Shown here piece by piece: positions 37,508 through 51,400 of a DNA stretch of 64,000 nucleotides. The translations under genes and the position numbers were made by a program. The stretch comes from Antedon mediterranea (lineage: Eukaryota; Echinodermata; Crinoidea; Comatulida; Antedonidae), in NCBI RefSeq assembly GCF_964355755.1, contig NC_092670.1, positions 30,679,795 to 30,743,794 on the forward strand, written 5' to 3'. How positions within the stretch are numbered: position 1 is the first letter of the stretch; every line of letters starts with the position of its first letter. The notes beneath the pieces are model-generated. The model was not told the DNA's origin. It worked only from the letters and a program-made list of their open reading frames with translations, and searched no databases.

Positions 37508-37666
37508 AGCCGATTTTCCACTAGGCGAATTTGTTCGCGCGAATCGAACGCGCCGGCTTGTACGCATGTGTACTCATGTTTACGTCTTCCAAATCCTTCT
37601 CTACGCATGCGTATTAGCTGACGCCTTCGATTCGCGCGAACAAATTCGCCTAGTGGAAAATCGGCT
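37508..37666. mobile_element. MITE with long terminal inverted repeats and TAA duplication
   Basis: AGCCGATTTTCCACTAGGCG starts the left end, and the right end reverse-complemented is the same. The arms match over about 45 bp with a single mismatch. TAA flanks both sides (37505-37507, 37667-37669). The element is 159 bp and noncoding. The near-identity of the arms suggests recent insertion. Confidence 0.9.
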
Positions 37667-38065
37667 TAACACTTTTCACATCGCATGTATTCTACTTACA
37701 TCTGGTCAATAACTGATCAATTATAATTTAGTATTTTTGATCATCAATCGATATTAAATCAACAAAAACAACAATTAATCCAAAGCACTATTGATAATTA
37801 CAAATATTTGACTAACAGCTCAACAGGAACTGAAATATTAACACACAGGTTTATAATTATTCAATACCATTTTTTTATTTAATTCCTTAATTACTATTAC
37901 TAATGGGTACTTAAAAAGCAAATGTTTACAAGGCATAACGAGATTTACTTTAGAACGCCAACGTAACTTATGTTTATAATTATGGTAATTATTATATTGT
38001 TTATATATATATTATATAAACACTGTATAGTCAAATACGGAGTTATAGCTTGAACATGTTAATAC

Positions 38066-38155
38066 ACTACATGCTGTTCGATGAGGAGAATCCTACCTAA
38101 ATCTTCAGAGTCAAGCACCTCAACATTGAGGTACTCCTCATGAAATAGCATGTAT
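38066..38155. repeat. Imperfect hairpin element
   Basis: TACATGCTGTTCGATGAGGAG near 38070 faces its imperfect complement ending CATGAAATAGCATGTA near 38152. About 17 of 21 positions match. It may be a small MITE relic. Confidence 0.45.
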
Positions 38156-39090
38156 TTAATTTAACTGTTTAAGTTAAAATTAGCGTCTTTGGGTCAGCGT
38201 ATGTACATTGATTCAACACCGTTTTGTGTGTAGTATAAACATAAGCGAAAGGGATTACGTGTGATTACAAAATCACTTGGAAATGCGAATTGAGGACAAG
38301 CAAAATTGGTGTAGCTGAAGTAGCCTTTAGCCTTCGGGACAAGTTGCCCTATATGTATGTAATACAGATGAAACAACACCAGCAAACGTTTGATAATGAC
38401 CGACCTTTCTATTTATTACAACACGGCAGATCGTTTAGGGGATTGAGCTTCGTCTGTGAAGCCCCACTTAATACAAAAAAGGGTCTAGGCCTAAGTAAGA
38501 AGGGTGTTTCAATACACACAGCCTTTGATCATTTTTATTCTGCTCTGCAATGCATCGATCAGTTCTGCTTACATCAGCTGGTTCAGGCTTATAGTATTCT
38601 ATTTTGTGATTATTAATGTGACTTAATGTTGAAATTATTTGAATAAAAAAATAATGGATATTTAAATATTCAAAAAGATCTTAAGTACAATACAGAATCT
38701 GATTCTATCCATACACAAGAAAAAGAAAACGAAGCTTAATGAATGTATTTACAATTTAGAAATCGTATATATATATATATAATATATATAGATATAAAAG
38801 GACCATCCCTGAAAAGTATATTTTAAAATATTTTTAAAGGAAAACAATAATATGACGAACATATCTCTGAGATGAATTCTTCAATATTTGTTCTGAATAA
38901 AATATTCAGCCTGTAGAAATGTGATAATATACATCACGAGAGAAGATTCTCACCACTTAAAACTGTACTTTCTTCTTAAAAATAAAGGAATTGTTTTGTT
39001 GGAAGATTATGCATTCCAGAGATAGAGAACTCACAATAGTTATGTGCTGCCCTCTAGAAGTAGTTAAAAGTGAGTAGCCTTAAGTCCTGT

Positions 39091-39483
39091 CTAAAGATGA
39101 ACGTCAACTAAAAGTGCTTTGCTAAGTTCGGTTTCTTCTAATGATTTATCGTTATCATCAATTTCATCCATATCTTTTAACTTAACATATCCGTTTGAAG
39201 TGTCGTTTGTTTTTTCTTCAATTTGAATAAGTGTCGTTTCCTGGAAAACGTCATCATCACCACTATTATGTTCATTGTCATTTATTAGGTCAGACGGTGC
39301 ATTTCCATTTGAATCGTGATCTGTTCTACCATTTGTTGTCCTACCGTTCGACTGCTTGTCAATCGACGATTGAGAATCACTTACAGAGAATGTTTGGGTC
39401 TTATCACTTAAATACGAACTTCTCTTTCTAGCTTCTTTCCCAAGCCTCAGCCGCTCCAGACGTCGATTCAACTTGGATTTAAC
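39091..39483 (-). CDS. Receptor exon 13 (cytoplasmic tail)
   Basis: Encodes residues 460-589. It starts with basic VKSKLNRRLERLRLGKEARK, likely continuing the membrane-proximal helix region. It then becomes Ser/Asp/Asn/Glu-rich with many potential phosphorylation sites and ends in ALLVDVHL. The acceptor TTTTTTCAG is strong. Residues beyond about 480 show no recognisable domain. Confidence 0.88.
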   Translation of the reverse strand, partial: VKSKLNRRLERLRLGKEARKRSSYLSDKTQTFSVSDSQSSIDKQSNGRTTNGRTDHDSNGNAPSDLINDNEHNSGDDDVFQETTLIQIEEKTNDTSNGYVKLKDMDEIDDNDKSLEETELSKALLVDVHL

Positions 39484-42400
39484 CTGAAAAAATAGTCTCA
39501 TGCCATAATTAACAATGTAAGGGGAAAACGAAAACAAATTATACGCTACAAACTTGAACAACAAGAACAAAACAAATATCAAACGATATATAAACGAAAT
39601 TTCAACAAATACACACACATGCATCATCAACCACAATGACAAACTATGAGCTGGGAAAAAAAAGCAGTGCAGTGTGGATGGCAGAATTATGAGTTTAACA
39701 TAAATAACAGAAAAATGAAAATGTAACCACAAATGATTATAATTACAAACCAATGAATGTGCAAACTTCGACCCGAAATATGTTATCTTTCCCAACTTAT
39801 AATTATTAATATGTAGGCATATACTAATAATAAATAAAACAAATAGGCGAATGTTTTATAGCGGCTGTTGACCTCTGAATATCAGCAATTTGCCTATTTA
39901 AAACAAAACATTTAATTTGTTGATAGGAGTAATGTCTAGTAGCCCAACTAAAAACAAAACAAAAATGAACAAAACAAACAAAAAATTATAATTCCTCCTA
40001 TTACAAGCTAGGATGTTGTTGACAAATGTTGCAGGATGTACCTTGCACTTTAAATATCGCTCAATACAGTAATCGATTCAAGTAAATACATGTTAAACGA
40101 CAAATGTGTGAGATTACTAAGTACTGTGCATTTTGATTGATCTTAAAATCATATAATTTTCAATTTGCCGAATGATAGTTATTATTCACGTGCGACTGAA
40201 AAAACATGCGATGTAATTTTTTTGAACAAAAGCTTTGCATTGTGAACACCGGTAGCTTTAACATGATACATACAAATGCTAAATATTTATTACGGAATCT
40301 GCAATTTATATTTTTCTGAAACAGAAACAGAATTTGGAGATCCACATAGAATTACTACAGATAGAGAGAGTTTTTCATGCATGTTAAGGAAATCGTCGAT
40401 CGCGAAAGCAATGTGAACATACACGTTCGGTTTATTTTTATGTGTTAAAAGATATACGTTTAACGAAACGTTAACAATTTAACAAAGAAACAATTTAGTT
40501 ACAAAATAGCACCAATTAAAACGCTATTACAAAATTAAACGCATGTGGATCTTGGAAGATTATAAGTACAGCGTAATAATGTTACTTGCTGACGTAATCG
40601 ACAATATTAATTTTGAGCATGCGATAAAACACATAAATGCAGAATTTGTGCAGGCAATAATATAACTGACAGCAGCATTTCGGATTCGAATCAAAGGTAA
40701 TTCACATCAAGTGGAATAGATTAGTGTCACGTGAGATATATTATTTACCTACATTTTTTTAATCAATTTCATTGTGACGATCAAAGCGTGTGTATATCAT
40801 GTTGATTGGTTTCAACTAATATGGACGGGCAATATATCGTAGGTCTTAATTTTTTGAAACATTTAGAACCGTTGTGATTAAAAATAATGGGAAAAAATAC
40901 GAAGAAAACCTGTGCAAATCCACTTACATCTATACCTGATTAACGTAGACGTGATTCAAACGTATGGCACATATTCGAAAAATCTGTTATTTGAAAAAGA
41001 AATATAGTCGTCTTTCTTTAATAGTTATGCATTAATTACAATAAATCTTGAATAAGTGCTTTAGAATTAATAAGTGATGGTGTATGTTCTAACAACGTAA
41101 ATGGAGTAGGCTAATCGAGATGTGTATAACACGGTAAGACTGGAGAACATTCACACGAATAACACATATATTCAATATAGAAATTCAGTCACACGAATCG
41201 CGTACGCAAGTACGTGAAGTCCACGCAATGTTATTTCGGATCTGTGTGAAAGCAGCATTTCACGAAAAGTTTGCCGAGTCTGATAATTGTCACCAAAATA
41301 ATAAAAAGCTACATTTGTGATTGAACTAAAAACTTTTTTTTTTTGCTAAGAATACCGTTACATCATCATCGGTACCAACAACAGCGAAGAATGTATGTTT
41401 ACAATAACCAAATTCGTGACGAAAATTTAAAATCTCCAATATTTGAAAAATCTCTGCATAAAATATCTTATAATTCCCAAACACAAGTTAGTTTTTCATC
41501 CCAGAGTGTTAGCAAACTCACCTAGTGTTACTCTACGGGTATTTGTGCAGATGATACTTAACGAATACAAGTACAAAATGAAAATAAATGTTTAAAAAAA
41601 CAAATTTAACAGATGTAATTAAAATTGAACTATAAAAAAAAAATTGTTGATATTAATAATTCTTTTTTCACTTCCACACCCATCATCATTAGCTGGCGTT
41701 TCCATGTATGTCACACACGATACTTCCAGTTAACCACATAGAGCCCGTTCACACTTAGTTATTTACCCGGGAAAGTTTGTTTCTACTCACTAAACTGAGC
41801 GATAACTGACCCAAGTAAATAAACAAACTGAACAGGAACGGACCCTATTAACAACTTAGTAATCTTACAAAAGCAACAATTAATGAACAAATGGACTTTC
41901 TTGGGACACCATTGTCATCACCAAGTGGATATAACAACATTGTTGCTAATATTTTAGTGAAATGAGTTACCGTAAATTCCTTTAATAATGGGTTTAAATG
42001 ATTTAAAGCTTTTTGTTATGTTTTAATGTATTTGCTATTTTTTGAATTAAAACATCTACAAATTCAGGTAATTATTAAAAAAAGAAATAAGCATTAGTGC
42101 ACCTATTTGTTTGAAGAAATATTGAAAATATACACTACTCTAAAGTGAATTTGCAATATGAAACGATATTTCTACTAGTAGCAATACCGAATAAAAGTTG
42201 TTTTTATGGTTAAAAAAAATTACATCAATTTAAATAGTATTATTCGAATAGGTATAGGAATTTACAGTTTTTATGAGCGTTGGGTAATGATGGGAAACAT
42301 ATGGGAGGGGTAAACAGCCACAAAAGTCAGAGTTCAAACAAAGGTCAAGCCGTTATGTTCTATATTTATAACAAAACATAGGCAAACACATCCTGGTTAC

Positions 42401-45400
42401 ATGCGTCACGAAGATGCATTACACCTTTATACAACAACCTCCTCATGCAAAGATCATGAAACTGCTATCTGAAAATAATCTACTGTACATCCAAATATCC
42501 AAAGTTGGGATTCAAACATGAATACAATCATTTAAAATGTGATGACGACTGACTTTCTGAATGATGCATGCCTTAATAATAATATTCTACAATAATCTTT
42601 GGTCTCGCCTGAGATTAACTTCTGTACAATGAATACTAAACTAAATTTAACTGATCACGTACTTGTTTCCGTTTCTTTTTTTTCAATATTGTTGTGCAAA
42701 ACGCACACAAATTATTCGTGTATATTTAGGATAAAGAGTAATCAAAAACTTCCTCTAAAACGAGAAATTAAGCTGAAGTGAAATTAACACTTTAAAATGG
42801 TTTTATGATAAATTGTTAACTTTAATATTACGGAAAACATTGTGATTTGTTAAATTCAATAAGTAAGTTAGTTTTTATTTTAATTGATGGTTAGTATCAT
42901 TTTCATGAAATACTAAATAAATGCAATACAATAATGGAAAAAAAATGTATTTCAATGACGTAAATCATAAATAACTGTTTAGAACATAACTGATCAATTT
43001 ATTACCTAAGGCCTCATTCGCACTGGATAAAAATATGGAAATATTTTACACAGATCATGGTAAAGTTTCCTATAAATAAATCCGGTGCAAGGTTGTTTTC
43101 TAGTTTTCCTATCAACTTGTTGTTAACTGTCACACTTCAGTATGTATTGAATAATCCTCAATATTTCCATATTCCACTGCCGAAGTAACTGTTTTGCTCG
43201 AAAGCATTTTGTTTAAACACTGGGCGCAGCTTTGATGGTGAGTACCAGGTGAGGACACAGTGCACTAATAATATCCTATATCTGTCACATTAATTATCTA
43301 CAATTATGGATGAATTATCGCCAAACGGCTTATAAAAAAGTGGAAAGTCGTAACAAATGATGAGCATGCATGGTACTACTACAAATGAAGCTGATGTATT
43401 TTATGTTAAGCTCTGTGAAATAACAGCAACATTACGAATACGATAACAAAAGCCGGTACATTTTCTAAACTTTTAAGAGTTTGAGTATATTTGTTTTTAT
43501 GAACCCATGGATTCGTAAGTACAAAACGACTACTGATAAACTAAAATGTGTGTCTGTTATAAAGTTCTCATTTGCTTTGATTTTACGTTCGGCATTGCCA
43601 GTCTTGCGGTGTGTAGTTAGTGAAAATTTTGCACTGATAGGCCTATATTCGTTGAAAGGGTTAAAAAGCTTGTCTATGCCCGTCTTGCGGCTTTAGTTAT
43701 CGTACTCGTAACGGTGCGAAACCTCGCTAATGGTTTCACAAATTCCCCAAAATATTATGAAAAGCAACAACCCAACAGAACACACAAGCATTAATAAAAA
43801 TAATTGCTATACATCATTTTAGATGGCGTAATTGAGCTTAGTTTAACTTTCAATTGAAAGATTTTAAATTTGCGTGTTTGTGCGTTCTATTGGCGTGACT
43901 ATATGAAGTATGTCATTTGACACCCGCATGCGCAGTAAGTACATACAAGTAAAACGACATAACGAAAGCGTTACAGATCCAATACATTTTGGATCCAAAC
44001 AAATAATCTACTGGGTTAGTAAGGTGGGTTAGCGAAAGAAAACGCAAAGCTAATATCAGCAATTATGGTTATGCAATGAAAGATGAAGCGGGCAACACAT
44101 ATCGTTATATCCTTCTTACTGATGCGTTCATGTTCCCGTTCCCGTTCCCGTTTGGTCTCATTGAAAAACCTTTGATAGATGATAACCGCCGGTCAGAAAA
44201 TCGTCTCGCTTCATTGCTTACTTTAGTTTGTACTTCTGAGTTCATAAATACGTAAAGAATGGCAACTGCCAGTCCTTGCGTACATTGGAGGGTTGTGTTA
44301 ATTACGGACATGACGTATTTGGCAAGTGGAGTGACATTCTTGATCTGTGGTTCTATCAGGAAGACTATGTAAACTGTACCCAGCAGAACAACCAGAACAA
44401 TGGCAGACTTCAACATTTTTCTTTGAAAAGAAAAATAACACAAACATTATATTCTAACGGAAGTGATATCTGATTCTTGTAGTAGTAGTAGTTTTTAATT
44501 ATGTACTTTCTTATGTTTCTTATTGTAAGTTCATCATATTATTAATACAATTTTTTTTCATAATTATAATAGTAAACACAAACATAATTTTTAGAATTTC
44601 ATAGTCTTTAAAAAAAATGTAATTAATTAACTTAATCAATCTGTGAAATCATGAAAATGTTCTCACCAAGCTCATAAACATAGCTTGTATGTGTAATATT
44701 GTGTTATGTTTTGTGATAATAATGTTAGAAGCAGATTTTAATTGCAAATAATACTCACAAGTGATTTCTAATATTATTTTGTCCAGTTGCTTTTATTTTT
44801 GGAAGAAGAACTTTTAGAATCATCGCCAAGAAAAAGACGTTCATCTAAAGCGAACAAAAAATAATGTAACAAAACAAACAAAATATCGATGAATATTGAA
44901 CATACATGAAGGTGTTCCGATAGTTTCAGAAATGCTTGACATTTAAAATTTAAGGCGCTATTAACAAAATATCTGTGCAAGTTAAATTATTGTTATGATG
45001 ATGAAAAAAAGTAATATAAATTATATTTCAAATATAGGAAACTTACAGCCAATAACAATAATATTGGTGTGATAATAAATGCGTATTGCTGCCAAAGGAT
45101 GTGTTCAGTCCACCAACAACTGTATAAAGAAAGATTACATAAGCAACAATTAACACATGATTAAACATAGATATAGCAGTAGTTAAATGTATTGGAACTA
45201 TGTGTAGGATGAAAACCGGGTGGGTGCAGCATATGCAGTCCTAACAGAGAATGTGTATTTAAGGTGACATAAAATATTTACGGAAACCAAGTAAAGGTTT
45301 TGGTCAGTTGTTTCTAATGCATTACAAATGATAGTCTGGGCTCCAGACGGAGTTTTGTCTTAATATTAGTAAACATATATATATTTTTGCACATATGGCG

Positions 45401-48400
45401 TTTCATACGTGTATTACTTGAGTACTCCATTTTCAGACAAAAATCGCGAAATTAAAACAAATAAATAAAAGAAAAAGACAATAAATACAGACTTGGGGCA
45501 AGTCTATACAAATGAAGGTAAACTGTTTTTTTTTCGCGCCGCACCTTCAGGCAGTTTTATTCAAGAGGACGGAAGAAACTGAAATCGCGCGGAAGCTGTT
45601 TACTATGTTTGGAAAAATGGGTATTTGGAAAGTCGGCTGACTATGCACAAACTTAAAAGTACGTATGTTAGAAGATAGTCTACGAGACGCCTCTACCACG
45701 GAATATGTATCAGTAATAGTTTAGTTTAGGATTTTTAGGAATTACACAACATTTTTACTACTGATTGTTAAACAAAAATAATTGATAATAAATCATTATT
45801 TCTTTAATTTATCAAATAGAATATCAAATATAGAAAGAACACTAATTAAAACTGTTACGTCATAAAGTTTCTTGTCCTAAATATGAACTTGGTTCCTAAG
45901 GTAGGAAACTAGGACGCAACCACGCAAAACAAGACTATTGTTTCCGCAGCCAAAACTAAATTATCGGTTATTTTTGTAAACAATAAAGTGCGCATGATCA
46001 GTCCCTAACAAACAACCAGATGCCTAATCACAACGCAACAATTTTTCCTTCAGGCAGAAGGTTAAAAAATATCGCAATTATCCGATTTGAATGAGATAAC
46101 TATCGGTTAATTTTTTTCGAGTGGAATCGGTTAAACCCTGTTTCCACAAGCAGTTTATCGGTTAATTATCGTATCGGTAAATTTTGTGGCTGCGGTAACA
46201 CGGCCTAACAAGTCAATTGATGTGCTTTCGGTCGCTTTCTGAACCCAGATACCAGATTAAACTTTGAAGAGGTGAGGGAGGAGAGGAAGCACGTAACTTG
46301 CGTATAACGTTTTTGCTTTGTGGGAATACAACTTTTATCACATAAACAGACATTTTCTTTTGTAATAGGTTTTTTTCTCGATTATAGCCTTATTTCTATA
46401 TTTGTATATTTTATAGATATTTTTTTTAATCAAAATTGTCATTTATTGTAATTGTTATGTGTCCGTCTATGTTTTATATTTTATGCTTAGGGACTACAAC
46501 GACAAGCCACTTGAGTCACTTTGGCTTCTGTGTGTCTTGACCATAAACAATGTAAACTGTCTGTTGATGTTGAATAAATGTTGTTATGTATTCGAAAAAA
46601 AAGTTTCTTTTACATGTAGGCATACACACAGTTTTAAATAATTAAACAACACATTGATGACGTATATTTATTGTTTGTATTATTTACTTACTTTGATGAA
46701 TCGGTATCATAAGCTCCATGCTGAGAATAGTTGCTGTAGTAGCTATAACTATAGCTGAAATAGTAAGCATAAATGAAGTATAGAAGATGACGAAAGCGTG
46801 CATGACATGTGTGTTGCTCAAGCTTAACATTCAACTAATGTTCTCATCTTCATATTTTGTTTCGATTTCAACATTTAGACTTCTGAGGCATAGGCTCCTG
46901 CTACTACTATTAGTACTATTCTTATCTTCCAAAATAGATGACCCCAGCTTTTTGCTTCGATATTTAAATGAGAATAAACCGTATTCAGGCCATAACGAGC
47001 ATTAAAACACCCAGTTTTTCTTCTAAAGATTTACTGTAAATAGGACCTACGTTATATATAGGTAACATAACATGTTAAAACAAGAAGGCAACATAAAGGT
47101 TTAGGCTATAATACGACTATTGGAATTTCTAGAATGACAGTATGCCAACTTTGTTGATTTTTGTTCAATCTCGTGTACAACAGTAATTTGTTATTAGAAT
47201 GTGGGACACAAGAGGTATTGTTACGGAAAATAGTTAACGGATTATCAAATCATATATTATTTAAAAGACAATACTTCACCTCGGAGACATTTCGTGTTGA
47301 TCTGTCGCATTGATGGGTTGTGTGTAGCTTCAAGAAAGAACAATGCAATGAATAAGAATATGCTATACATATTTTAAAATGTTGTTCCTAACAGCAGCGA
47401 TGAATTGATTTGTGAAATAACAACAAATCACTAGGTTTGCAGTACATGCGTTAAAAAAAAAGAAGAATGGTTGAGGGTGTCTACCGACTTCTTAGAGTGA
47501 TCACATAACAACCGATATTTTCAACCATACGTTTATATTTTTATGGAAACACATTGCGTACTGCAAAACTAACTTGATTAGTGTTTATTCGTACAATTAT
47601 CTAACTAACCAATCAAGTAACATTCAGCAAGATGAGATTGGTCATTATATTATTATAGATTTAATAAATGAAAAGCTAGATTGCGCAAGCAATGTTTTAA
47701 TTGATATGTTATTCTTGCCTTATACACGGTCTAGAAACAATATACAGCATACCGTATCGCGTATTATCGTCTCCTGACACAATACAGCACCTCTTTTTAA
47801 AAGCGTTATTTCGACGTTGTTGACGGTACGGTATGTTTTCGTTGGCGGACACGATACTGCAGGTTGTTTTTTTTATATAATTATACCGGCTGTTATGATA
47901 CGCTTAAGAATGAAAATTCATGCTTTTTCCTTTTTAAATGTGCATATTTTAAAGATGTATTGTGCCTAAAAAACACGAACAATGAAGATTAATTTAATCA
48001 GACTTAGAATAATAATGTTTTTACTTATAAAATGACAAAATAAATGGTTAAATTCAAACAGAAATCCACTGGCTTGCAGCCAATCTGACTATTTTTTGGT
48101 TTAAAATTTTTTCAGGTAAATACATTTTTTTTCGTTCCAATTTTTGGTCAAACTGGATTACTATTATGTGACATTAAATTGCATATTTAAAAAATATTTC
48201 AGAATTATTTTTTCAGGGGCAATACATCTTTAATAATTTAATTTTGGAATGTTACTATTGTTGTGATAGTTGTGTATGTATGTAATGAAATAAATGAAGA
48301 ATGCCTTACTCTTGATACTCCGTGGGTTCTTGTGATGTTGATTCCTTATTTTCTTGAAAAACATACGCCATAGTCTGACATAAAATGAGAATTGCAGGCG

Positions 48401-51400
48401 GTCCTGAAAAAGTAAATATAATAATGCAAATAAGAGTAGAGCAGCCAAAATCGTTTCATACTTTAGGTCAATTAAGGGAATTCGTTTTTTCTTATTCCAT
48501 AAAAAATGGCGATTTCGCTTGTTTGGTGTACAGTACTAACTGGTAATCGAAGATAGTACGATACATTATTATTCTGATTTATATAGAACCCATCAACGGG
48601 ACATCAACACCTCTTAATAAGACTGTTCGCTGTATAGTTATGGTGAACACTAACCTACATTAAATATTCGTCCAGTTGAACATCAAGCCTAAGGGTATGC
48701 CCAGAATAAGTACCGTACATGTCGTTGGAACATGGATCTATATGACACACTATTCTTCCTCACCGTTTCCAGTGAAGGTGTCCCTTCAACAGGGTGTCTT
48801 AAAAGAGTGTCTTAATCATGCAAGTCAATTTCTCAATGATAATAATGTTGAAGAAAATGCGGCACAACCGGGTAAATGTTTGTTGTACTTGCAAGTTAAG
48901 TTTCCGCAAAATTATTATGTGGGATTGATGGAAGACAGTGCGGGAAATTACGTAGGTTTGTGTGACATTCACGCAACATCATGTTATTGTGTGGGATTGA
49001 TCGAAGAAAGTGTGGAAGATGCCTCACCTTCCTACCACGTTTAGGATTACTCAATAATGGTACTGAGAAATATTAAAGCAACACTAATAACGTACATATT
49101 ATACACTGCAACAACACAATAGTAGTAGAATAGAATGCCTATCAGGGGACAGCTTAATATATTTTTTTTTATAGGGGTTGGACAATAGGGGTTGGAGGTA
49201 GTGTCAAAACTTATATTTCTTATCGTTTATTTCACAAGAAAGTGTCCTCACGAAAGTGTCTGAATAGAATCGTCCAAAATGAGGAGTTATATTGAATGTA
49301 CATGCATACGCATAGTATACATAGGCATAATCATATATTTTTCTTTGTAAAATGCAATGTGTTCGAAAACGGTATCCTGGGATTACAATCAATTATATTC
49401 TCGAAGTGAAACAAACAATCGATAACTTGAGCCGTTTATCTTACCAAACTACATGCGCGTTGTTACAACACGGATTATGCTCTGTTCCACCGGTTATATT
49501 AAAAGTATCAAGTGAAAACGTTAAGGTGACTAAAGAGCGTGAATCCAATATTATCCACAACAATATTGATGATAAAAATACATTCCGTAGAGAAAATCTA
49601 ATGTGTTATCAATAGGTTAAAAGGAAGTCAACGTTGACACTAAATACATTAACGCAGTCGCAATCACAAACCTTTTGGAGAATATTTTTGAATTAAAAAA
49701 TGGCATTTTTAAATGAATATAAAAGGTAATACATATTATTGATTAAATAAAAATGCCTTTTAGTAAGTGCTGTTTAATTAAATGTGTATTTCAATACATA
49801 AAATGCTTTTAAATATCCAGAGCGAGGAGTGCGGAATTGGTAAAATAACATAATTTACTCGTTTTTCAAATACTTTCTTGCTTTTTGCTATGTTTTTATA
49901 TATTTTAAATATACAGTATATATATTTTGTCCGTAAATAAATGTAAAGACAAACTTTGACCACTGAACATCAGTCATGTTTGGGATTATCCCATAGCTGT
50001 GTGTCTTTAAACATAACGGAAACAGCACATTTTATCTTTGTTAATGAAAATGATACCAATGACAATTTTATTGTTTAAACAAATAATAGAAACATGTTAT
50101 AGGCCTAGGCCTATACTATTATGTAAAACGTTACGAGAAAAATCATCATATTATTGATCGATGATATCGAACATAATTCGATGGTATACGTAATATTTGT
50201 GTTGTTGTATTCTTTTATATTGTTTAATGTTTACATAATTAGTTATTTAATTATTTTTTATTTATTGTCGCTTGTAAGTTTTGATTGTTCATTCTTCTTA
50301 GACACGAGTTTCACCGATATAAAGGTGTCGTTTCCAAATAAACATTATATATTATAGATTTAAAGTATAAACAAATACAAAACTAAATGCAGTAGAACTT
50401 CTCCCTCTTTGAGGAACCTGTATTCAGGGACACCTTATTGTTCCCCTTAATATTAGTATGAGATAGAAATAGGATATTTAAGATTTACATCAAATATAAG
50501 TAATAATGACATGGAGTAATTGTATGCCTATAATTATTGTAGATTATAACGCACATACTATTTAGTGATATAGTGATTTACGATATAGTCATTATTGTTT
50601 TATAATGTTTCTCTAAGGACGCGTATAAGTAATTTCTGATGAGAAATATAAATAATATAAAAATCGAAACTGACTGCTGTAAAGAATTGCGATAGTATAA
50701 TTCTCATTGAATTGTGAATTAATGTTCTCTCTATAGTTATTATTATTATTATTCCACTATTAAAAATAACATTATGTTATTTATTTAAAGTAAAAATTAA
50801 ATAGAAGTCAATTGAAAGGAAATGACTACACATTTATTTTGTAATAAGACTAGTTATGCCTAAATTAAAATATAACATCAATCAATAAATCACTTCTATT
50901 AATTGTTTACAATTGTGACCTAAGGCCTAACTGCATTCAGTACATTTCCTTTATTTAGTCAATCAATTCGCAGTTTTGCAAACTATAATGTTGACAACGT
51001 TTACACTTTTACTAGGCAAGTTTATAAAACAGGCAAACTGCGAGTTTGCTAGTGTAAGCATTGGCTTTATGGGGAATTTAGAGAAGAAACAAACAATGTC
51101 TTACCCCAGCCAAGAAGGCAGTATTTCCACATTCTTATTTTGTCTGGTTCAAGGCGAAACGCTAGAACCACTAATGCGTACAGATAAAACCCTTCTACCG
51201 ACATCCAGACGAAATTACATAAGGTGAAATAAGATAAAGACATCGTAATAATCTGACAAAGTGGGGGTGCCTGCAAAATAGAATATAATATATATATATA
51301 TATATGTATTATTGTATTATACTGAAGAAATTATGTTTAACAATAATAAGAGGATGGAAATTGGGCAGTATTTCGTTATGGCTTGGAGTGGGAAATGAAC

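Larger units (their letters stand above)
39484..44119 (-). other. Receptor intron 12 (between exons 13 and 12)
   Basis: About 4.6 kb. It contains a MITE-like inverted-repeat element at 43.43-43.72 kb and a possible one at 41.75-41.85 kb. No further exon was seen. Confidence 0.75.

Noticed and set aside
51067-51276. Stand-alone 69-residue membrane protein
   Set aside because: The frame is TM3 of the class B receptor plus intron read-through; splice sites and phases place it as exon 6.
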